DNA of 64,000 bases from Microbacterium lacus (lineage in GTDB: Bacteria > Actinomycetota > Actinomycetes > Actinomycetales > Microbacteriaceae). Below, in pieces: positions 42,220 to 53,389 of this stretch. The notes beneath the pieces are model-generated. The model had not been told where the DNA came from. It saw only the letters and a list, made by a program, of their open reading frames with translations, and made no database searches. Within the stretch, counting starts at the first letter, position 1. Every line of letters starts with the position of its first letter. Location of the stretch: NCBI RefSeq assembly GCF_039531105.1, contig NZ_BAAAPK010000001.1, positions 2,728,001-2,792,000 on the forward strand, in the 5' to 3' direction. The translations under genes and the position numbers were made by a program.

Positions 42220-44190
42220 TCAGCGACCCCCGAAACCGCCGCCACCGCCCCCGCCGCCGGAGAATCCGCCTCCGGACGAACCGCCGAACGAGGACCAGCT
42301 CGAGCTCGAAGACGAGCTGCTGGATGATCCGGAGCTGCTCACCGGAGTGCTCGCCAGCCGTCCGATCGACGAGGACGCTTCGGACAGCGATCGGGACGAG
42401 ACCGCGTCCAGGAGCGAGAGGGTCGCGGGAGCTGCGACGGGGACGGCGCTGCGGATGACCTGCGACCACTCTCGTTCCATCCCGAAGAGGACCGCGTACG
42501 GCAGCAGCCGCTCGTACACGTTCACGATGTCCGCCCCGGGAGCGTTCGGCACATCCCCGTAGGCGCGGCGTCCGGACGAGACCAGGTCGGCCGTGCGCGG
42601 CGACTGCGCCGCGCGTAGGCGATCTTCCTCCGCGAGGCGCAGGTATTCGCGGATGCCGTCCAGATATGTCTTGTGGATGCCGCCCGCGAGCGTGAGCGTG
42701 GATTTGGGCAGGCGGAAGAACGGGAGCACGAGGAAAGCGAAGAACCCGCTCACGATCGCCCCGATGTACAGGACGTTGCCGAGCGGCGCCAGCGGCGCGA
42801 GCACGGCGAACGCGCCGTCTCCGAAGAAGATCATCCCGATGGCGAGCACGAGCCCGCCGATCTGGAACAGGCCCCGGACGGCGGCGACCCATCCGGGCAC
42901 CTTCGCACGGTAGCCGCGCTGCACCGTCGACTCGTCGATGCGTCGGACGTAGGTCACCGCGCGCACGGGCGGCGAAGAGGCGAACGCGCCGAGATCGACG
43001 TCCGCGCCCGGCTCCGCCTTGCGTGAGAACAGAGTGGACACGACGCGCAGGTCGTCGGCGTCCAGACCCTCCTTGCTCACGAGGACGACCTCGAAGTCGT
43101 CCGGATCATCACGGTCGCCGGAGGCGCGCACTTCCACCGCATCGCGGACCGCGAGGTCGACGACGTGCGCGGCGAGCGCGCGCTCGGGCACGTCCAGGAC
43201 ACCGGCCGACAGGGTCGGCGACTCGTCGGGTGGCGGGGTGTACTGCACGATGACGGGCGAGCGGTCCGGATTGCGGCGCAGCGCGACCTTCATGACCAGG
43301 ACGAAAAGAAGCCCCCCGATGCCGGACAGGAGCGCGAGGGCCGGCAGGATCCACAGCCACCAGGGGTAGGGCGGCGGCTCCGGGGCGGAGAACGTGCCGA
43401 GCTCGAAGCCGATCGCCACCGAGACGTTCTCGTCCGCGCCGAGGTCGTCCTCGGCCGCCGTGAACGACACCCGAGGCTCCGCCGAGGACCCCATCGCCCC
43501 GGCCCACGACGCGATCTCGGCCGGCCACGCCTCGGCGCCGACGCGCTGGATCCCGCACGGATCCGACGACCCGTACGGTCCGGCGTAGCAGTACGCACGG
43601 TCATCGAGCACGCCGGATGCGGCATCCCCGCCCACGTGCACGCGCGCGGTCACCGATCCGAACGGCTGTGCGTGGTCGGTCCCCACGGTGTCCCAGAAGA
43701 ATTCGTCGGCCGCGGTGTCCTCGTAGCGCAGCACCACGTCGTTCATCGTGTAGGTGATGACGTAGGTCTGCACGCCCCGGACGTAGCTGTCGTCGCCGGT
43801 GAGCACGTACACGTAGTCGTCGTCCTGCTCGGTCCACCACGGGATGGGGGCGCCGGCGGCACCCGTGACGTCCAGCACCTGCGTGTCGTGCTCGATCTCC
43901 CCGTCCGCCTTCGGGATCGATCGGATGATGCCCTTGTTCTGGTCGAACTCCGGGAAGCGCGCGACGAGCGTCTCCACCGTGTAGAGCTCGCTGCGCCCGC
44001 CCGTGCCGCGCACGAGGTAGTACTCGCCCGTGAACGAGTCGTAGGTGAAGTCCTCGACGGATGCCGCGCGACCGGAATCCGCGGGCGTCCGCGGTGCGGC
44101 GGAGGCCATGGGCGGCGCCGCGAGCAGCAGGGCGAGCGCGACGGCCACCGCACCCGCCAGCCTGGACCGGCGCCCCCCGCGCACCCGCAT
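42220..44190 (-). CDS. DUF2207-family membrane protein with Gly/Ser-rich tail
   Basis: A 656-residue exported membrane protein: signal peptide (cleavage near residue 31, ASAAP), an extracellular N-terminal DUF2207 domain (about 45-270; [37 protein letters not shown]), one membrane helix near 285, a cytoplasmic stretch, two more helices near 445-500, and a C-terminal tail of Ser then Gly-Gly-Phe-Gly repeats. Function is unknown for the family. DUF2207 proteins with Gly-rich tails are common membrane proteins of Actinobacteria. Leaderless ATG. Confidence 0.88.
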   Translation of the reverse strand: MRVRGGRRSRLAGAVAVALALLLAAPPMASAAPRTPADSGRAASVEDFTYDSFTGEYYLVRGTGGRSELYTVETLVARFPEFDQNKGIIRSIPKADGEIEHDTQVLDVTGAAGAPIPWWTEQDDDYVYVLTGDDSYVRGVQTYVITYTMNDVVLRYEDTAADEFFWDTVGTDHAQPFGSVTARVHVGGDAASGVLDDRAYCYAGPYGSSDPCGIQRVGAEAWPAEIASWAGAMGSSAEPRVSFTAAEDDLGADENVSVAIGFELGTFSAPEPPPYPWWLWILPALALLSGIGGLLFVLVMKVALRRNPDRSPVIVQYTPPPDESPTLSAGVLDVPERALAAHVVDLAVRDAVEVRASGDRDDPDDFEVVLVSKEGLDADDLRVVSTLFSRKAEPGADVDLGAFASSPPVRAVTYVRRIDESTVQRGYRAKVPGWVAAVRGLFQIGGLVLAIGMIFFGDGAFAVLAPLAPLGNVLYIGAIVSGFFAFLVLPFFRLPKSTLTLAGGIHKTYLDGIREYLRLAEEDRLRAAQSPRTADLVSSGRRAYGDVPNAPGADIVNVYERLLPYAVLFGMEREWSQVIRSAVPVAAPATLSLLDAVSSRSLSEASSSIGRLASTPVSSSGSSSSSSSSSSWSSFGGSSGGGFSGGGGGGGGFGGR

Positions 44191-44196
44191 GAGCCC

Positions 44197-44202
44197 ACCC
44201 TA
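44197..44202 (-). promoter_or_regulatory. -10 box (TAGGGT) of the DUF2207 gene, leaderless
   Basis: TAGGGT is followed by 6 bases (GGGCTC) and then the ATG at 44190. Confidence 0.55.
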
Positions 44203-44222
44203 GGGCCTGCGGGCACGGTGGG

Positions 44223-45695
44223 TCAGGCGGTCAGTGCGAGGGTCTCGGCGGTCTCGGCGAGGATCTCCTGCGCGAGCTCGGGGCGCGGGTTGAGCTTCTC
44301 GCCGTAGCTCGGGATGAGCTCGCGCAGACGCGGCTCCCATTCGTCGATCCGATCGGGGAAGCACGACTGCAGGAGGCCCAGCATGATCGACACGGCGGTC
44401 GACGCACCCGGCGATGCGCCCAGGAGTCCGGCGATCGAGCCGTCCGCGCCCGTGACGACCTCGGTGCCGAACTGCAGCACGCCGCCCTTCTTCGGGTCTT
44501 TCTTCATGACCTGCGCGCGCTGACCGGCGTTCAGGAGCTCCCAGTCCTCGTCCTTCGCGGTGGGCATGAACGTGCGGAGGCTGTCGACCTTCTTCTTGTG
44601 GTTCTTCAGCAGCTCGCTGACGAGGTAGGTGATCAGCGACGGGTTGTCGACCGCGACCTTCAGCATCACGAAGATGTTGCTCGGTCGGATCTGGGCGAAC
44701 AGGTCGAGCATCGACCCGTTCTTGAGGAACTTCGGACTGAAGGTCGCGAACGGGCCGAACAGGAGCGAGGTCTCCCCGTCGACGACACGGGTGTCCAGGT
44801 GCGGAACCGACATCGGCGGCGCCCCGACCGAGGCCTGGGAGTAGACCTTCGCCTTGTGCTGGGCGACAAGCGCCGGGTTCGAGGTCTTGAGCCACTGCCC
44901 GCCGATCGGGAACACGCCGTACCCCTTGATCTCCGGGATCCCCGAGCGCTGCAGGAGCTTGATCGCCCAGCCGCCCGCGCCGACGAACACGAAGCGCGCG
45001 TTGGTCTTTCCGGGCGTGCGACCGATGGAGTTCCGCCACGAGATGTCCCACGTGCCGTCGGCCCGGCGCTTCAGGCGCTTCACCTCGCGGTTCGTGACGA
45101 TCTCGGCACCCCGCTCGCGCAGGTTGTCGAAGAGCTGGTGGGTGAGCGCGCCGAAGTCGACGTCGGTGCCGGCGGGCACACGGGTCGCGGCGAACGGCTC
45201 GCCCGCACGGCGCTTCTGCATGAGCAACGGGGCCCACTGGTTGATGATGCGGGAATCCTCGGAGTACTCGATGCCGGCGAACAGGGGCTGGTCCTTCAGC
45301 GCCTCGTAGCGCTTCTTCAAGAACGCGACATCCTTCTCGCCGCGGACGAAAGTCATGTGCGGCGTGGAGTTGATGAACGTCGACGGCGCATCCAGGGCGC
45401 CTTCGTCCACGAGCGCGGACCAGAACTGACGACTCTGCTGGAACTGCTCGTTGATCGAGATCGCCTTGGCCGGGTCGACGGTGCCGTCGGAGGACTCGGG
45501 CGTGTAGTTCAGCTCGCAGAGGGCCGCGTGGCCCGTGCCGGCGTTGTTCCACGCGTTCGAGCTCTCCAGTCCGACGTCGGAGAGCCGTTCGTAGACGACG
45601 ATCTTCCAGTCGGGCTGCAGTTCGGAGAGGAGGGTGCCCAGGGTGGCACTCATGATGCCACCCCCGATGAGCACGACATCGACGGTTTCACTCAC
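44223..45695 (-). CDS. mqo: Malate:quinone oxidoreductase
   Basis: A 490-residue FAD-dependent peripheral membrane enzyme that oxidises malate to oxaloacetate and passes electrons to the quinone pool, replacing or helping NAD-malate dehydrogenase in the citric acid cycle. The FAD-binding GGGIMSATLGTLL is at residues 11-23. ESSNAWNNAGTGHAALCELNYTPE is split in typical Mqo blocks, and LLGASPGASTAVSIML near the end is another Mqo signature. Length fits. The GTG start is leaderless. Confidence 0.96.
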   Translation of the reverse strand: MSETVDVVLIGGGIMSATLGTLLSELQPDWKIVVYERLSDVGLESSNAWNNAGTGHAALCELNYTPESSDGTVDPAKAISINEQFQQSRQFWSALVDEGALDAPSTFINSTPHMTFVRGEKDVAFLKKRYEALKDQPLFAGIEYSEDSRIINQWAPLLMQKRRAGEPFAATRVPAGTDVDFGALTHQLFDNLRERGAEIVTNREVKRLKRRADGTWDISWRNSIGRTPGKTNARFVFVGAGGWAIKLLQRSGIPEIKGYGVFPIGGQWLKTSNPALVAQHKAKVYSQASVGAPPMSVPHLDTRVVDGETSLLFGPFATFSPKFLKNGSMLDLFAQIRPSNIFVMLKVAVDNPSLITYLVSELLKNHKKKVDSLRTFMPTAKDEDWELLNAGQRAQVMKKDPKKGGVLQFGTEVVTGADGSIAGLLGASPGASTAVSIMLGLLQSCFPDRIDEWEPRLRELIPSYGEKLNPRPELAQEILAETAETLALTA

Positions 45696-45701
45696 CCGTC
45701 A

Positions 45702-45707
45702 AGTGTA
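45702..45707 (-). promoter_or_regulatory. -10 box (TACACT) of mqo, leaderless
   Basis: TACACT is followed by 6 bases (TGACGG) and then the GTG at 45695. Confidence 0.55.
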
Positions 45708-45776
45708 GTTCTCGCTCCGACCCCGCCCGCCACGGCCGAACGCTCCTGCGCCCGTAAAGTCCGCGTTTCTTATCCC

Positions 45777-45790
45777 CTCGGCATGCCGAG
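45777..45790 (-). terminator. Possible terminator after asd
   Basis: CTCGGCATGCCGAG is a perfect palindrome (5-bp stem, 4-base loop) 18 bases after the asd stop. The stem is short and there is no T-tract, so confidence is low. Confidence 0.3.
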
Positions 45791-45808
45791 ACGATGCGAC
45801 GGCGGGCG

Positions 45809-46918
<1,110 letters not shown>

Positions 46919-46957
46919 TCGGCCACCCGAAACGGATGCCGCGCCCCGGGTCCGGTG

Positions 46958-47542
46958 TTACGACAGCGCCGCCGCGCCGAAGGAGACGGAGAACTGCACG
47001 CACCACAGGTCGACGGTGCGGAACACGGTCAGATCCACGTCAGCCGGGATGTCGTAGAGCTGGTCACCGATATTGCCCTTGATCGGACCGAGATCGATGT
47101 GCTCGTACCCGGCGGCGGTGAACCACCCGTCGGTGCCCTCCACGACCGGACCCGCACTCAGCCACACGTGCACGTCGGGCCCGTTCGAGGTCTCCAGCCC
47201 CACGAGCGCGAGCTGGCGGGTGCCGTCGGGGTTCTCGATCACGCGGACGGACCCGGACGTCGTGTGCTCGTGGCTGATGAAGGATCCGGTGAGCAGGTCG
47301 ACCGGACCCGCCGGCGGAGCAGGTGTGATCTGCTCCGCGGGTTCCACGCTCGCCGACGCCGCCGGCGTGGGTTCCGGCGTCGCCGTCGCCACGGCTGCCG
47401 GGATCTCGTCGTCGACCCGCACGTCGATGAACAGCAGCCATGGCTGGAAGACGAGTGCCCCGCCGACGACCGCGGAGACCGCAAGTGCGGCCCCGATCCC
47501 CCAGAGCCAGCGTGCCCTCGTCGACAGCGTCGTTCTGCTCAT
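46958..47542 (-). CDS. Membrane-anchored DM13-domain protein
   Basis: A 194-residue protein with one N-terminal membrane segment (about 12-36), a Pro/Ala-rich linker, and a C-terminal extracellular DM13 domain (about 83-194): LTGSFISHEHTTSGSVRVI, LETSNGPDVHVWLS, and a single Cys in VDLWCVQFSV. DM13 domains have been proposed to bind cofactors or act in redox reactions through that Cys; the actual role is unknown. It sits between lysC and asd with no evident pathway link. Confidence 0.87.
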   Translation of the reverse strand: MSRTTLSTRARWLWGIGAALAVSAVVGGALVFQPWLLFIDVRVDDEIPAAVATATPEPTPAASASVEPAEQITPAPPAGPVDLLTGSFISHEHTTSGSVRVIENPDGTRQLALVGLETSNGPDVHVWLSAGPVVEGTDGWFTAAGYEHIDLGPIKGNIGDQLYDIPADVDLTVFRTVDLWCVQFSVSFGAAALS

Positions 47543-47646
47543 CGTGCCCCCTCCGACGAACCGAGCGTACGGCGGTCCCCCGGAAAGTGCCGGGCGATCA
47601 GATTACGAGATCAGGACGAATGGGAGAGAACCTCTTGACGAGGCGC

Positions 47647-48165
47647 TCAGCGCCCGGTGCCGGCGTGGACGACGGCCTCGGCATCCCCGTCCAGGCCGTA
47701 CGCGGTGTGCACGACCCGCGCCGCCTCGGCGAGCTCGTCGCCGCTGACGACGACCGAGATGCGGATCTCGGACGTGGAGATCATCTCGATGTTGATGCCA
47801 GAGACGCTCAGCGCTTCGAACAGCGTCGCGGAGACACCCGAGTGCGTGCGCATCCCGGCGCCGACGACCGAGAGCTTGCCGATCTGATCGTCGTGCACGA
47901 GGCTCTCGAAACCGACCTCGCCCTGTTCGGCGGCGAGGGCGCGCAGCGCCAGCGCGGCGTCCTCCTTCGGCAGCGTGAAGGAGATGTCGGTGCGACCGGT
48001 GGCGGCGGCGGACACGTTCTGCACGATCATGTCGACGTTCGCCCCGGACTTCGCGACGATCTTGAAGATCTCGGCTGCCTTGCCGGGCACATCGGGCACG
48101 CCGATGACGGTGATCTTGGCCTGGCTGAGGTCGGTGGCGACCCCGGCGACGATCGGCTCTTCCAT
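47647..48165 (-). CDS. lysC: Aspartate kinase beta subunit from an internal in-frame start
   Basis: The ATG at 48165 is preceded by GAAGGAG with a 5-base gap, one of the best ribosome binding sites in the window. The product (172 residues, beginning [17 protein letters not shown]) aligns with the start of the corynebacterial beta subunit and holds just the two ACT domains. An alpha2-beta2 enzyme is expected. Confidence 0.75.
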   Translation of the reverse strand: MEEPIVAGVATDLSQAKITVIGVPDVPGKAAEIFKIVAKSGANVDMIVQNVSAAATGRTDISFTLPKEDAALALRALAAEQGEVGFESLVHDDQIGKLSVVGAGMRTHSGVSATLFEALSVSGINIEMISTSEIRISVVVSGDELAEAARVVHTAYGLDGDAEAVVHAGTGR

Positions 48166-48933
48166 TTCTGCTCCTTCTGTGCCCGCGGGCAGGGACATTC
48201 CGGGACCGAGCACCCACGTCCCCTCACCGGAGCTGAACGTGGATCTGGCGTGGATCAGCACGCCGTGGCGGCGCGCGTACTCGACGGCGCGGATGTAGAG
48301 CACCTTCGCGCCGTTCGCCGCGAGCTCGAGCATCTCCTCGCTCGAGACGTGCGTGAGCTTCTGCGCGCGGGGCACGACCCGGGGGTCGGCGGTGAAGATG
48401 CCGTCGACGTCGCTGTAGATCTCGCAGACGTCCGCCTTGAGAGCGGCGGCGAGCGCCACGGCGGTCGTGTCGGACCCCCCGCGACCGAGCGTCGTGATGT
48501 CGCGGGTGTCGCGGTTGAAGCCCTGGAACCCGGCGACGATCACGATCGCCCCCTCGTCGAGTGCTTCGCGCAGTCGGACGGGGGTGACGTCGACGATGCG
48601 CGCCGCCCCGTGCGTCGCGTCGGTGATCATGCCCGCCTGAGACCCGGTGAACGAGCGCGCCTCGAAGCCCATCGAGTGGATCGCCATCGCCAGCAGCGCC
48701 ATCGAGATGCGCTCGCCGCTGGAGAGGAGCATGTCGAGCTCTCGCGGCGCGGGGATCGGTGCCACCTGGCCGGCGAGGTCGAGGAGCTCGTCGGTCGTAT
48801 CGCCCATGGCGCTCACCGCGACGACGACGTCGTGACCGGCGCGACGCGTATCGACGATGCGCTTGGCGACCCGCTTGATGCTCTCCGCGTCGGCGACCGA
48901 CGATCCGCCGAACTTCTGCACGAACAACGCCAC
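47647..48933 (-). CDS. lysC: Aspartate kinase, alpha subunit
   Basis: A 428-residue enzyme phosphorylating aspartate, the first step of the aspartate family pathway. [11 protein letters not shown] is near the start, [19 protein letters not shown] is the substrate-binding block, and [14 protein letters not shown] is typical. Two ACT domains occupy the C-terminal third, where lysine and threonine feedback acts. The GTG at 48933 follows GGGAG by 7 bases. The frame is open up to 49014, but that would overlap the -10 box. A strong internal start makes a separate beta subunit (47647-48165), as in corynebacteria. Confidence 0.96.
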   Translation of the reverse strand: MALFVQKFGGSSVADAESIKRVAKRIVDTRRAGHDVVVAVSAMGDTTDELLDLAGQVAPIPAPRELDMLLSSGERISMALLAMAIHSMGFEARSFTGSQAGMITDATHGAARIVDVTPVRLREALDEGAIVIVAGFQGFNRDTRDITTLGRGGSDTTAVALAAALKADVCEIYSDVDGIFTADPRVVPRAQKLTHVSSEEMLELAANGAKVLYIRAVEYARRHGVLIHARSTFSSGEGTWVLGPGMSLPAGTEGAEMEEPIVAGVATDLSQAKITVIGVPDVPGKAAEIFKIVAKSGANVDMIVQNVSAAATGRTDISFTLPKEDAALALRALAAEQGEVGFESLVHDDQIGKLSVVGAGMRTHSGVSATLFEALSVSGINIEMISTSEIRISVVVSGDELAEAARVVHTAYGLDGDAEAVVHAGTGR

Positions 48934-49012
48934 GATGAGACTCCCGGGGGCGTCACTGCGGTGACGCGGGTGGATGACGGGCGGACGATCGGATGCCGCG
49001 CCCCAAGGGATC

Positions 49013-49018
49013 ATTCTA
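49013..49018 (-). promoter_or_regulatory. -10 box (TAGAAT) of lysC
   Basis: TAGAAT predicts a transcript starting near 49006, about 70 bases before the lysC GTG. I see no riboswitch-like structure in that short leader. Confidence 0.45.
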
Positions 49019-49102
49019 GGGACGCGGCCATGCCGCCTCGGTCATGTGTCCACGCCGGCTCTGCCCACGGGCCGGGCGGCGGTGGCGCCTCCGGCAGGGC
49101 GA

Positions 49103-49108
49103 TAGCAT
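49103..49108 (+). promoter_or_regulatory. -10 box (TAGCAT) of a leaderless gene
   Basis: TAGCAT is followed by 7 bases (CGCGGCC) and then the ATG at 49116. Confidence 0.5.
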
Positions 49109-49115
49109 CGCGGCC

Positions 49116-49607
49116 ATGGGCGACGAACTCGAACTGTGGAGCGAATTCAACGTCGCGATGGTCGGCGGCACTGCCGCGCTCGCGGGTCTGGTCATCGTGG
49201 CGGCGAGCGTCAACATCGGCGAGATCGTGAAGGCCCGGTCGCTGACGGCTCGCCTCGCGGCCGGAATCTCCTCGCTCGTGCTGGCGATCATCGGGTCGGG
49301 TCTCGGGCTCGTCCCCGCCATCAGTGCGGTCTGGTTCGGGGGCGCGCTGCTGGCAGCCGCCGCCGTTGCGGGTGTCTTCCAGGTGGTGGCGACGCGCGAG
49401 ATCTATGCCGATCACAACCCCTCCGCGCGGGCCAAGGCGGTCAAGGCCGCCGTCGGCTTCCTGCCCGTCGCCGCCTACGCCGCCGCGGGCGTCCTGGCCG
49501 TGGCCGGTGATCCGGCCGCGCTCTACTTCTGTGCGGCCGGCTGCATCCTGGCGATCATCACGGCGATCATCGTGTCGTGGGTGGCGCTGGTGGAAGTCCT
49601 GCGCTGA
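49116..49607 (+). CDS. Small membrane protein of unknown function
   Basis: A 163-residue protein with four hydrophobic segments (about 15-33, 48-67, 72-92 and 130-155) and a charged loop (REIYADHNPSARAKAVKA). I do not recognise a family. The start is set by the -10 box 7 bases upstream. It is convergent with the EamA transporter gene, 2 bases apart, and interrupts the usual recR-lysC neighbourhood. Confidence 0.8.
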   Translation: MGDELELWSEFNVAMVGGTAALAGLVIVAASVNIGEIVKARSLTARLAAGISSLVLAIIGSGLGLVPAISAVWFGGALLAAAAVAGVFQVVATREIYADHNPSARAKAVKAAVGFLPVAAYAAAGVLAVAGDPAALYFCAAGCILAIITAIIVSWVALVEVLR

Positions 49608-49609
49608 AC

Positions 49610-50551
49610 TCAGCCGGACGCGACCGGCGGCAGGTCTTCGGACGGCGGCTTGGTCCGCAGCGTTCCGCCGGTCGCCGCGAGCCAGCACCCGGCGATCACG
49701 AGCGGGAAGCCGATCACGAGTCCGATCGTGATCGGCTCGCCGAGGATCAGGACGCCGAGCAGGATCGCCACGACGGGGTTGACGTAGGTGAACAGCGGAG
49801 CGCGAGCGGGGCCCACCCGGTCGATGAGGGCGAAGAAGACGATGAACGCGACCGCGGTGCACAGCACGGCGAGGGCGACGAGCGAGAGCGAACTGCGGAC
49901 GGTGGGCGGTTCGTGCTGGGTGAGGAGGGCGATCGGCAGGTAGAACACGCCGACCGCCGCGAGGGACAGGGTGATCGTGCCGAGCGCCGGGACACCCTTG
50001 AGCTGTCGCGCGACGATGAACGGCGCGATCGCGTAGCACAGCGCCACGAGCAGCACCTCGCCGATCGCGATCAGCCCCGCCGTTCCGCCGGCGGCCAGGC
50101 CGGGGCCCGCGACGATGATGCCGACGCCGACGAAGCCGACGATCAGCCCGATCAGTCGGGCCGGACGCAGCACCGCCCGGTCGCCGCCGGTGAACGCGAT
50201 GACCGCCGCGAACAGCGGCACGGTGGCCACGAGGAGCCCGGTGAGCCCCGACGGCAGCGTCTGTTCCGCGTGGCCGAGCAGGAGGAAGGGGCCCGCCATC
50301 TCGATCGCCCCGAAAGCCAGCACCCAGCCGAACTTCGACCACGCCGGACGCAGCGCCTTCCGTCGCAACGCGAACGGCAGCAGGAGAAGGGCGCCGATGA
50401 GGGTGCGTCCGGCCACGACCGCCGGGGGCGACAGGGACTCGACCGCGATGCTGATGAACAGATACGGCATCCCCCAGAGGACCGCCATCGCCGAGAAGAG
50501 CAGCCAGGCGCGGCCGTCGAAGCGCGTCAGGGTCGCCGTCATGGTGCTCAC
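49610..50551 (-). CDS. EamA/DMT-superfamily transporter
   Basis: A 313-residue membrane protein with ten predicted helices in two EamA repeats: the first starts LLFSAMAVLWGMPYLFIS, and the second ends with the typical FTYVNPVVAILLGVLILGEP. The family exports or imports small metabolites such as amino acids or purines; the substrate is not readable. It lies 12 bases after recR on the same strand. The start is GTG 50551 or ATG 50542. Confidence 0.9.
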   Translation of the reverse strand: MSTMTATLTRFDGRAWLLFSAMAVLWGMPYLFISIAVESLSPPAVVAGRTLIGALLLLPFALRRKALRPAWSKFGWVLAFGAIEMAGPFLLLGHAEQTLPSGLTGLLVATVPLFAAVIAFTGGDRAVLRPARLIGLIVGFVGVGIIVAGPGLAAGGTAGLIAIGEVLLVALCYAIAPFIVARQLKGVPALGTITLSLAAVGVFYLPIALLTQHEPPTVRSSLSLVALAVLCTAVAFIVFFALIDRVGPARAPLFTYVNPVVAILLGVLILGEPITIGLVIGFPLVIAGCWLAATGGTLRTKPPSEDLPPVASG

Positions 50552-50563
50552 GGGCCGGCGTCG

Positions 50564-51157
50564 TCAGACGGCGCGGCGACCTTCGAAGGCACGACCGAGG
50601 GTGACTTCGTCGGCGTACTCGAGGTCACCGCCGACAGGGAGCCCCGAGGCGAGGCGCGTCACGGCGATCTCGAGCGTGTGCAGCAGACGGCTGAGGTAGG
50701 TCGCGGTGGCTTCGCCCTCGAGATTCGGGTTCGTCGCGAGGATGACTTCCTGCACCGTGCCGTCGGCGAGGCGCTGCATGAGCTGTGCGATACGGAGATC
50801 TTCGGGTCCGATCCCGGCGATGGGGCTGATCGCACCGCCGAGCACGTGGTACAGGCCGCGGAACTCCCGCGTGCGCTCGATCGCCGCGACGTCCTTCGCG
50901 TCTTCGACCACGCAGATCACCGACGGATTGCGGCGCGGGTCGCGGCAGATGCTGCACCGATCCTGCTCGGACACGTTGCCGCAGATGTCGCAGAAGCGCA
51001 CCTTGTCGCGCACTTCACCCAGCAGCACCGCCAGCCGCGACACGTCGAAGGACGGTGACTGCAGGATGTGGAACGTGATGCGCTGGGCGGACTTCGGGCC
51101 GATGCCGGGCAGCCGGCCGAACTCGTCGATCAGGTCTTGGACGATGCCGTCGTACAT
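50564..51157 (-). CDS. recR: Recombination protein RecR
   Basis: A 197-residue DNA repair protein that loads RecA with RecF/RecO at gaps. The N-terminal helix-hairpin-helix has [13 protein letters not shown], the zinc finger is [16 protein letters not shown], and the Toprim domain starts [14 protein letters not shown]. The C-terminal [17 protein letters not shown] is the conserved RecR end. It shares one base with the dnaX stop, the standard dnaX-recR pair. Confidence 0.97.
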   Translation of the reverse strand: MYDGIVQDLIDEFGRLPGIGPKSAQRITFHILQSPSFDVSRLAVLLGEVRDKVRFCDICGNVSEQDRCSICRDPRRNPSVICVVEDAKDVAAIERTREFRGLYHVLGGAISPIAGIGPEDLRIAQLMQRLADGTVQEVILATNPNLEGEATATYLSRLLHTLEIAVTRLASGLPVGGDLEYADEVTLGRAFEGRRAV

Positions 51158-53322
51158 CAGCTGAACCTCGTGGGCGGCTGGTAGGGCTCTTCACGCACGA
51201 ACCTGGCACCGAGCACCTGTCGGACGACCGCTTCGCCGTACTTCTGCGCACCGGGCGCGGGTCGGGTCGTAGGCGGAAGCGGCGGGGCGACCACGGGGGG
51301 CAGCACCGCGTCGGGAGCGGCATCCAGGTCGTCGGGTTCGTCGTCGGCGTCGACGGGCGGCGCCACCTCGCGATCGGGCAGCACCTCGCCTTCGCGCGGC
51401 GGCGCGATCGTGGCGACCCCTGCACGGACGGCGCCCGCCTCTTCGGGCTCGTCGTCGACCGCGAACTGTCCGAGCGCGCGGGGCGACTCGGGCATGTCGA
51501 CCGGCGGGGCGTCGGCGTCGCTCGGGATCGTCGCGACCGCCCATTCGGTGACGGGCCCGGCGGCGGGTGCGGTGACGGGCCGCGGGGGCACGGTCGCGGG
51601 GCCGCGCGGCGGCACCGCGCCGGCCGACGGCGGGGGTGCCGAGGGCGGCGGCGATGCCGGGCCGCCGTCGTGCTTGGCCAGGTACTTCACGCGGATGCCG
51701 AGCACGGCCAGGATCGCCTGACGGAGGTCTTCGCTGGGACCGGAGCCGGCGGCCAGCTTCTTGAACTTCGCGACATCGGACTGGCTCTGGAAAGCGAGAG
51801 TGAGCACATCGCCGTCGAGATCGACGACGCGCGCGTTCGAGGCGAGGAGCCACGAGGAGCGGCTCGCGGCCTCCAGACGGCCCAGCACCTCGGGCCAGGA
51901 ATCGCGCATGTGCTGCAGAGTGACCGGACCCGACGGCGGTGCGGCGGCGGCCGGCGCGGGCTCCGGTGTTCCCGGGGCGACGGGCGCCGCCGCAGCGGGG
52001 CCCGGGTCCGCCAGAGGAGGTGTGGGCACGGGAGAGGACGGTTTGCCGCCGGACTCGACGGCGGTCGGCGCGGTGGCTGTCGGTGCGGCGGCTGTCGGTG
52101 CGGCGGCGGCTGTGGTCGCGGGGGCTCTCGGCGCGGAGGCCGCGGGCGCGACCGCCGCCTCGCGTGCGGTCGCCACCGGAGCAGCCGCCGCCGGCCGGTC
52201 CGCAGGCGCACCGACGTCAGCGCCCGTGTGCGCGAGCACGCGGGCGACCATGAGCTCGAGCTGAAGTCGCGGGGAGGTGGCGCCGGTCATCTCGTCGAGC
52301 GCGGAGATCACGATGTCGGCCGTGCGCGAAAGGCGCAGGGTGCCGTACGTGTCGGCCTGACGCAGCATCCGGGCGAGGTCCTCGGCGGGGACACCGCGCA
52401 GAACGGCGGCGGCCCCCTGACCGGTCGCCGCGGCGACGATGAGATCACGCAGTCGCTCGAGCAGGTCGTCCACGAAGCGCCGAGGGTCTTGCCCCGTCTG
52501 CACGACGCGGTCGACGGCGGTGAAGGCCGCCGCCGCATCGCCCGCGCCGAAAGCGTCCACCACTTCGTCGAGCAGTTCGGCGTGCGTGTAGCCCAGAAGG
52601 GCCACCGCGCGCGCGTACGTCACGACCGTGCCCTCCGAGCCGGCGATCAGCTGGTCGAGCAGTGACAGCGTGTCGCGCGGCGACCCGCCGCCCGCCCGCA
52701 CGACGAGCGACAGCACGCCCGGCTCTGCCGACGCTCCCTCCGCCTCGCACAGCTGCTGCACGTACTCGAGCATCGGGGCGGGCGGAACGAGCCGGAACGG
52801 ATAGTGGTGCGTGCGCGAGCGGATCGTGCCGATGACCTTCTCGGGCTCGGTCGTGGCGAAGATGAACTTCACGTGATCGGGCGGCTCTTCGACGAGCTTG
52901 AGCAGGGCGTTGAAGCCCTGCGGGGTGACCATGTGAGCCTCATCGAGGATGAAGATCTTGAAGCGGTCCCTCGCGGGGGCGAACACCGCGCGCTCACGCA
53001 GATCGCGCGCGTCGTCGACACCGTTGTGGCTCGCGGCGTCGATCTCGACGACATCGAGCGAACCGCCGCCGTCCCTGCCGAGTTCGACGCAGCTCTCGCA
53101 CACGCCGCACGGCACATCGGTCGGTCCCTGCGCACAGTTCAGGCACCGCGCCAGGACGCGCGCCGACGTCGTCTTGCCGCAGCCGCGCGGACCGGAGAAC
53201 AAGTAGGCGTGCCCGACGCGATCGCTGCGCAGAGCCGTCATGAGCGGCTCGGTCACCTGCGACTGTCCGATCATCTCGCCGAACGCCTCAGGACGGTATC
53301 GGCGGTACAGAGCGGTCGTCAC
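51157..53322 (-). CDS. dnaX: DNA polymerase III subunits gamma and tau
   Basis: A 721-residue clamp-loader ATPase. Walker A is GPRGCGKTT near residue 44, the four-Cys zinc module is [19 protein letters not shown], Walker B is LDEAHM, and the SRC-like site is in [13 protein letters not shown] long Ala/Pro-rich linker (about 375-480) and a C-terminal tau-like region follow, with a second Pro-rich tail. The GTG start is leaderless, with a -10 box 6 bases before it. I see no slippery sequence for a separate gamma product. Confidence 0.96.
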   Translation of the reverse strand: MTTALYRRYRPEAFGEMIGQSQVTEPLMTALRSDRVGHAYLFSGPRGCGKTTSARVLARCLNCAQGPTDVPCGVCESCVELGRDGGGSLDVVEIDAASHNGVDDARDLRERAVFAPARDRFKIFILDEAHMVTPQGFNALLKLVEEPPDHVKFIFATTEPEKVIGTIRSRTHHYPFRLVPPAPMLEYVQQLCEAEGASAEPGVLSLVVRAGGGSPRDTLSLLDQLIAGSEGTVVTYARAVALLGYTHAELLDEVVDAFGAGDAAAAFTAVDRVVQTGQDPRRFVDDLLERLRDLIVAAATGQGAAAVLRGVPAEDLARMLRQADTYGTLRLSRTADIVISALDEMTGATSPRLQLELMVARVLAHTGADVGAPADRPAAAAPVATAREAAVAPAASAPRAPATTAAAAPTAAAPTATAPTAVESGGKPSSPVPTPPLADPGPAAAAPVAPGTPEPAPAAAAPPSGPVTLQHMRDSWPEVLGRLEAASRSSWLLASNARVVDLDGDVLTLAFQSQSDVAKFKKLAAGSGPSEDLRQAILAVLGIRVKYLAKHDGGPASPPPSAPPPSAGAVPPRGPATVPPRPVTAPAAGPVTEWAVATIPSDADAPPVDMPESPRALGQFAVDDEPEEAGAVRAGVATIAPPREGEVLPDREVAPPVDADDEPDDLDAAPDAVLPPVVAPPLPPTTRPAPGAQKYGEAVVRQVLGARFVREEPYQPPTRFS

Positions 53323-53328
53323 ATCACC

Positions 53329-53334
53329 ACCCTA
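53329..53334 (-). promoter_or_regulatory. -10 box (TAGGGT) of dnaX, leaderless
   Basis: TAGGGT is followed by 6 bases (GGTGAT) and then the GTG at 53322. Confidence 0.55.
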
Positions 53335-53389
53335 CGGCGTGCCCCCGACATCGCGGGGGCCGCCGTCGTCGCCTGCGGTGCTGCGCCGA

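Noticed and set aside
52100..52480. Possible frameshift site in dnaX for a separate gamma subunit
   Set aside because: I find no run of A or T with a following hairpin of the E. coli type; the long form is probably the only product.
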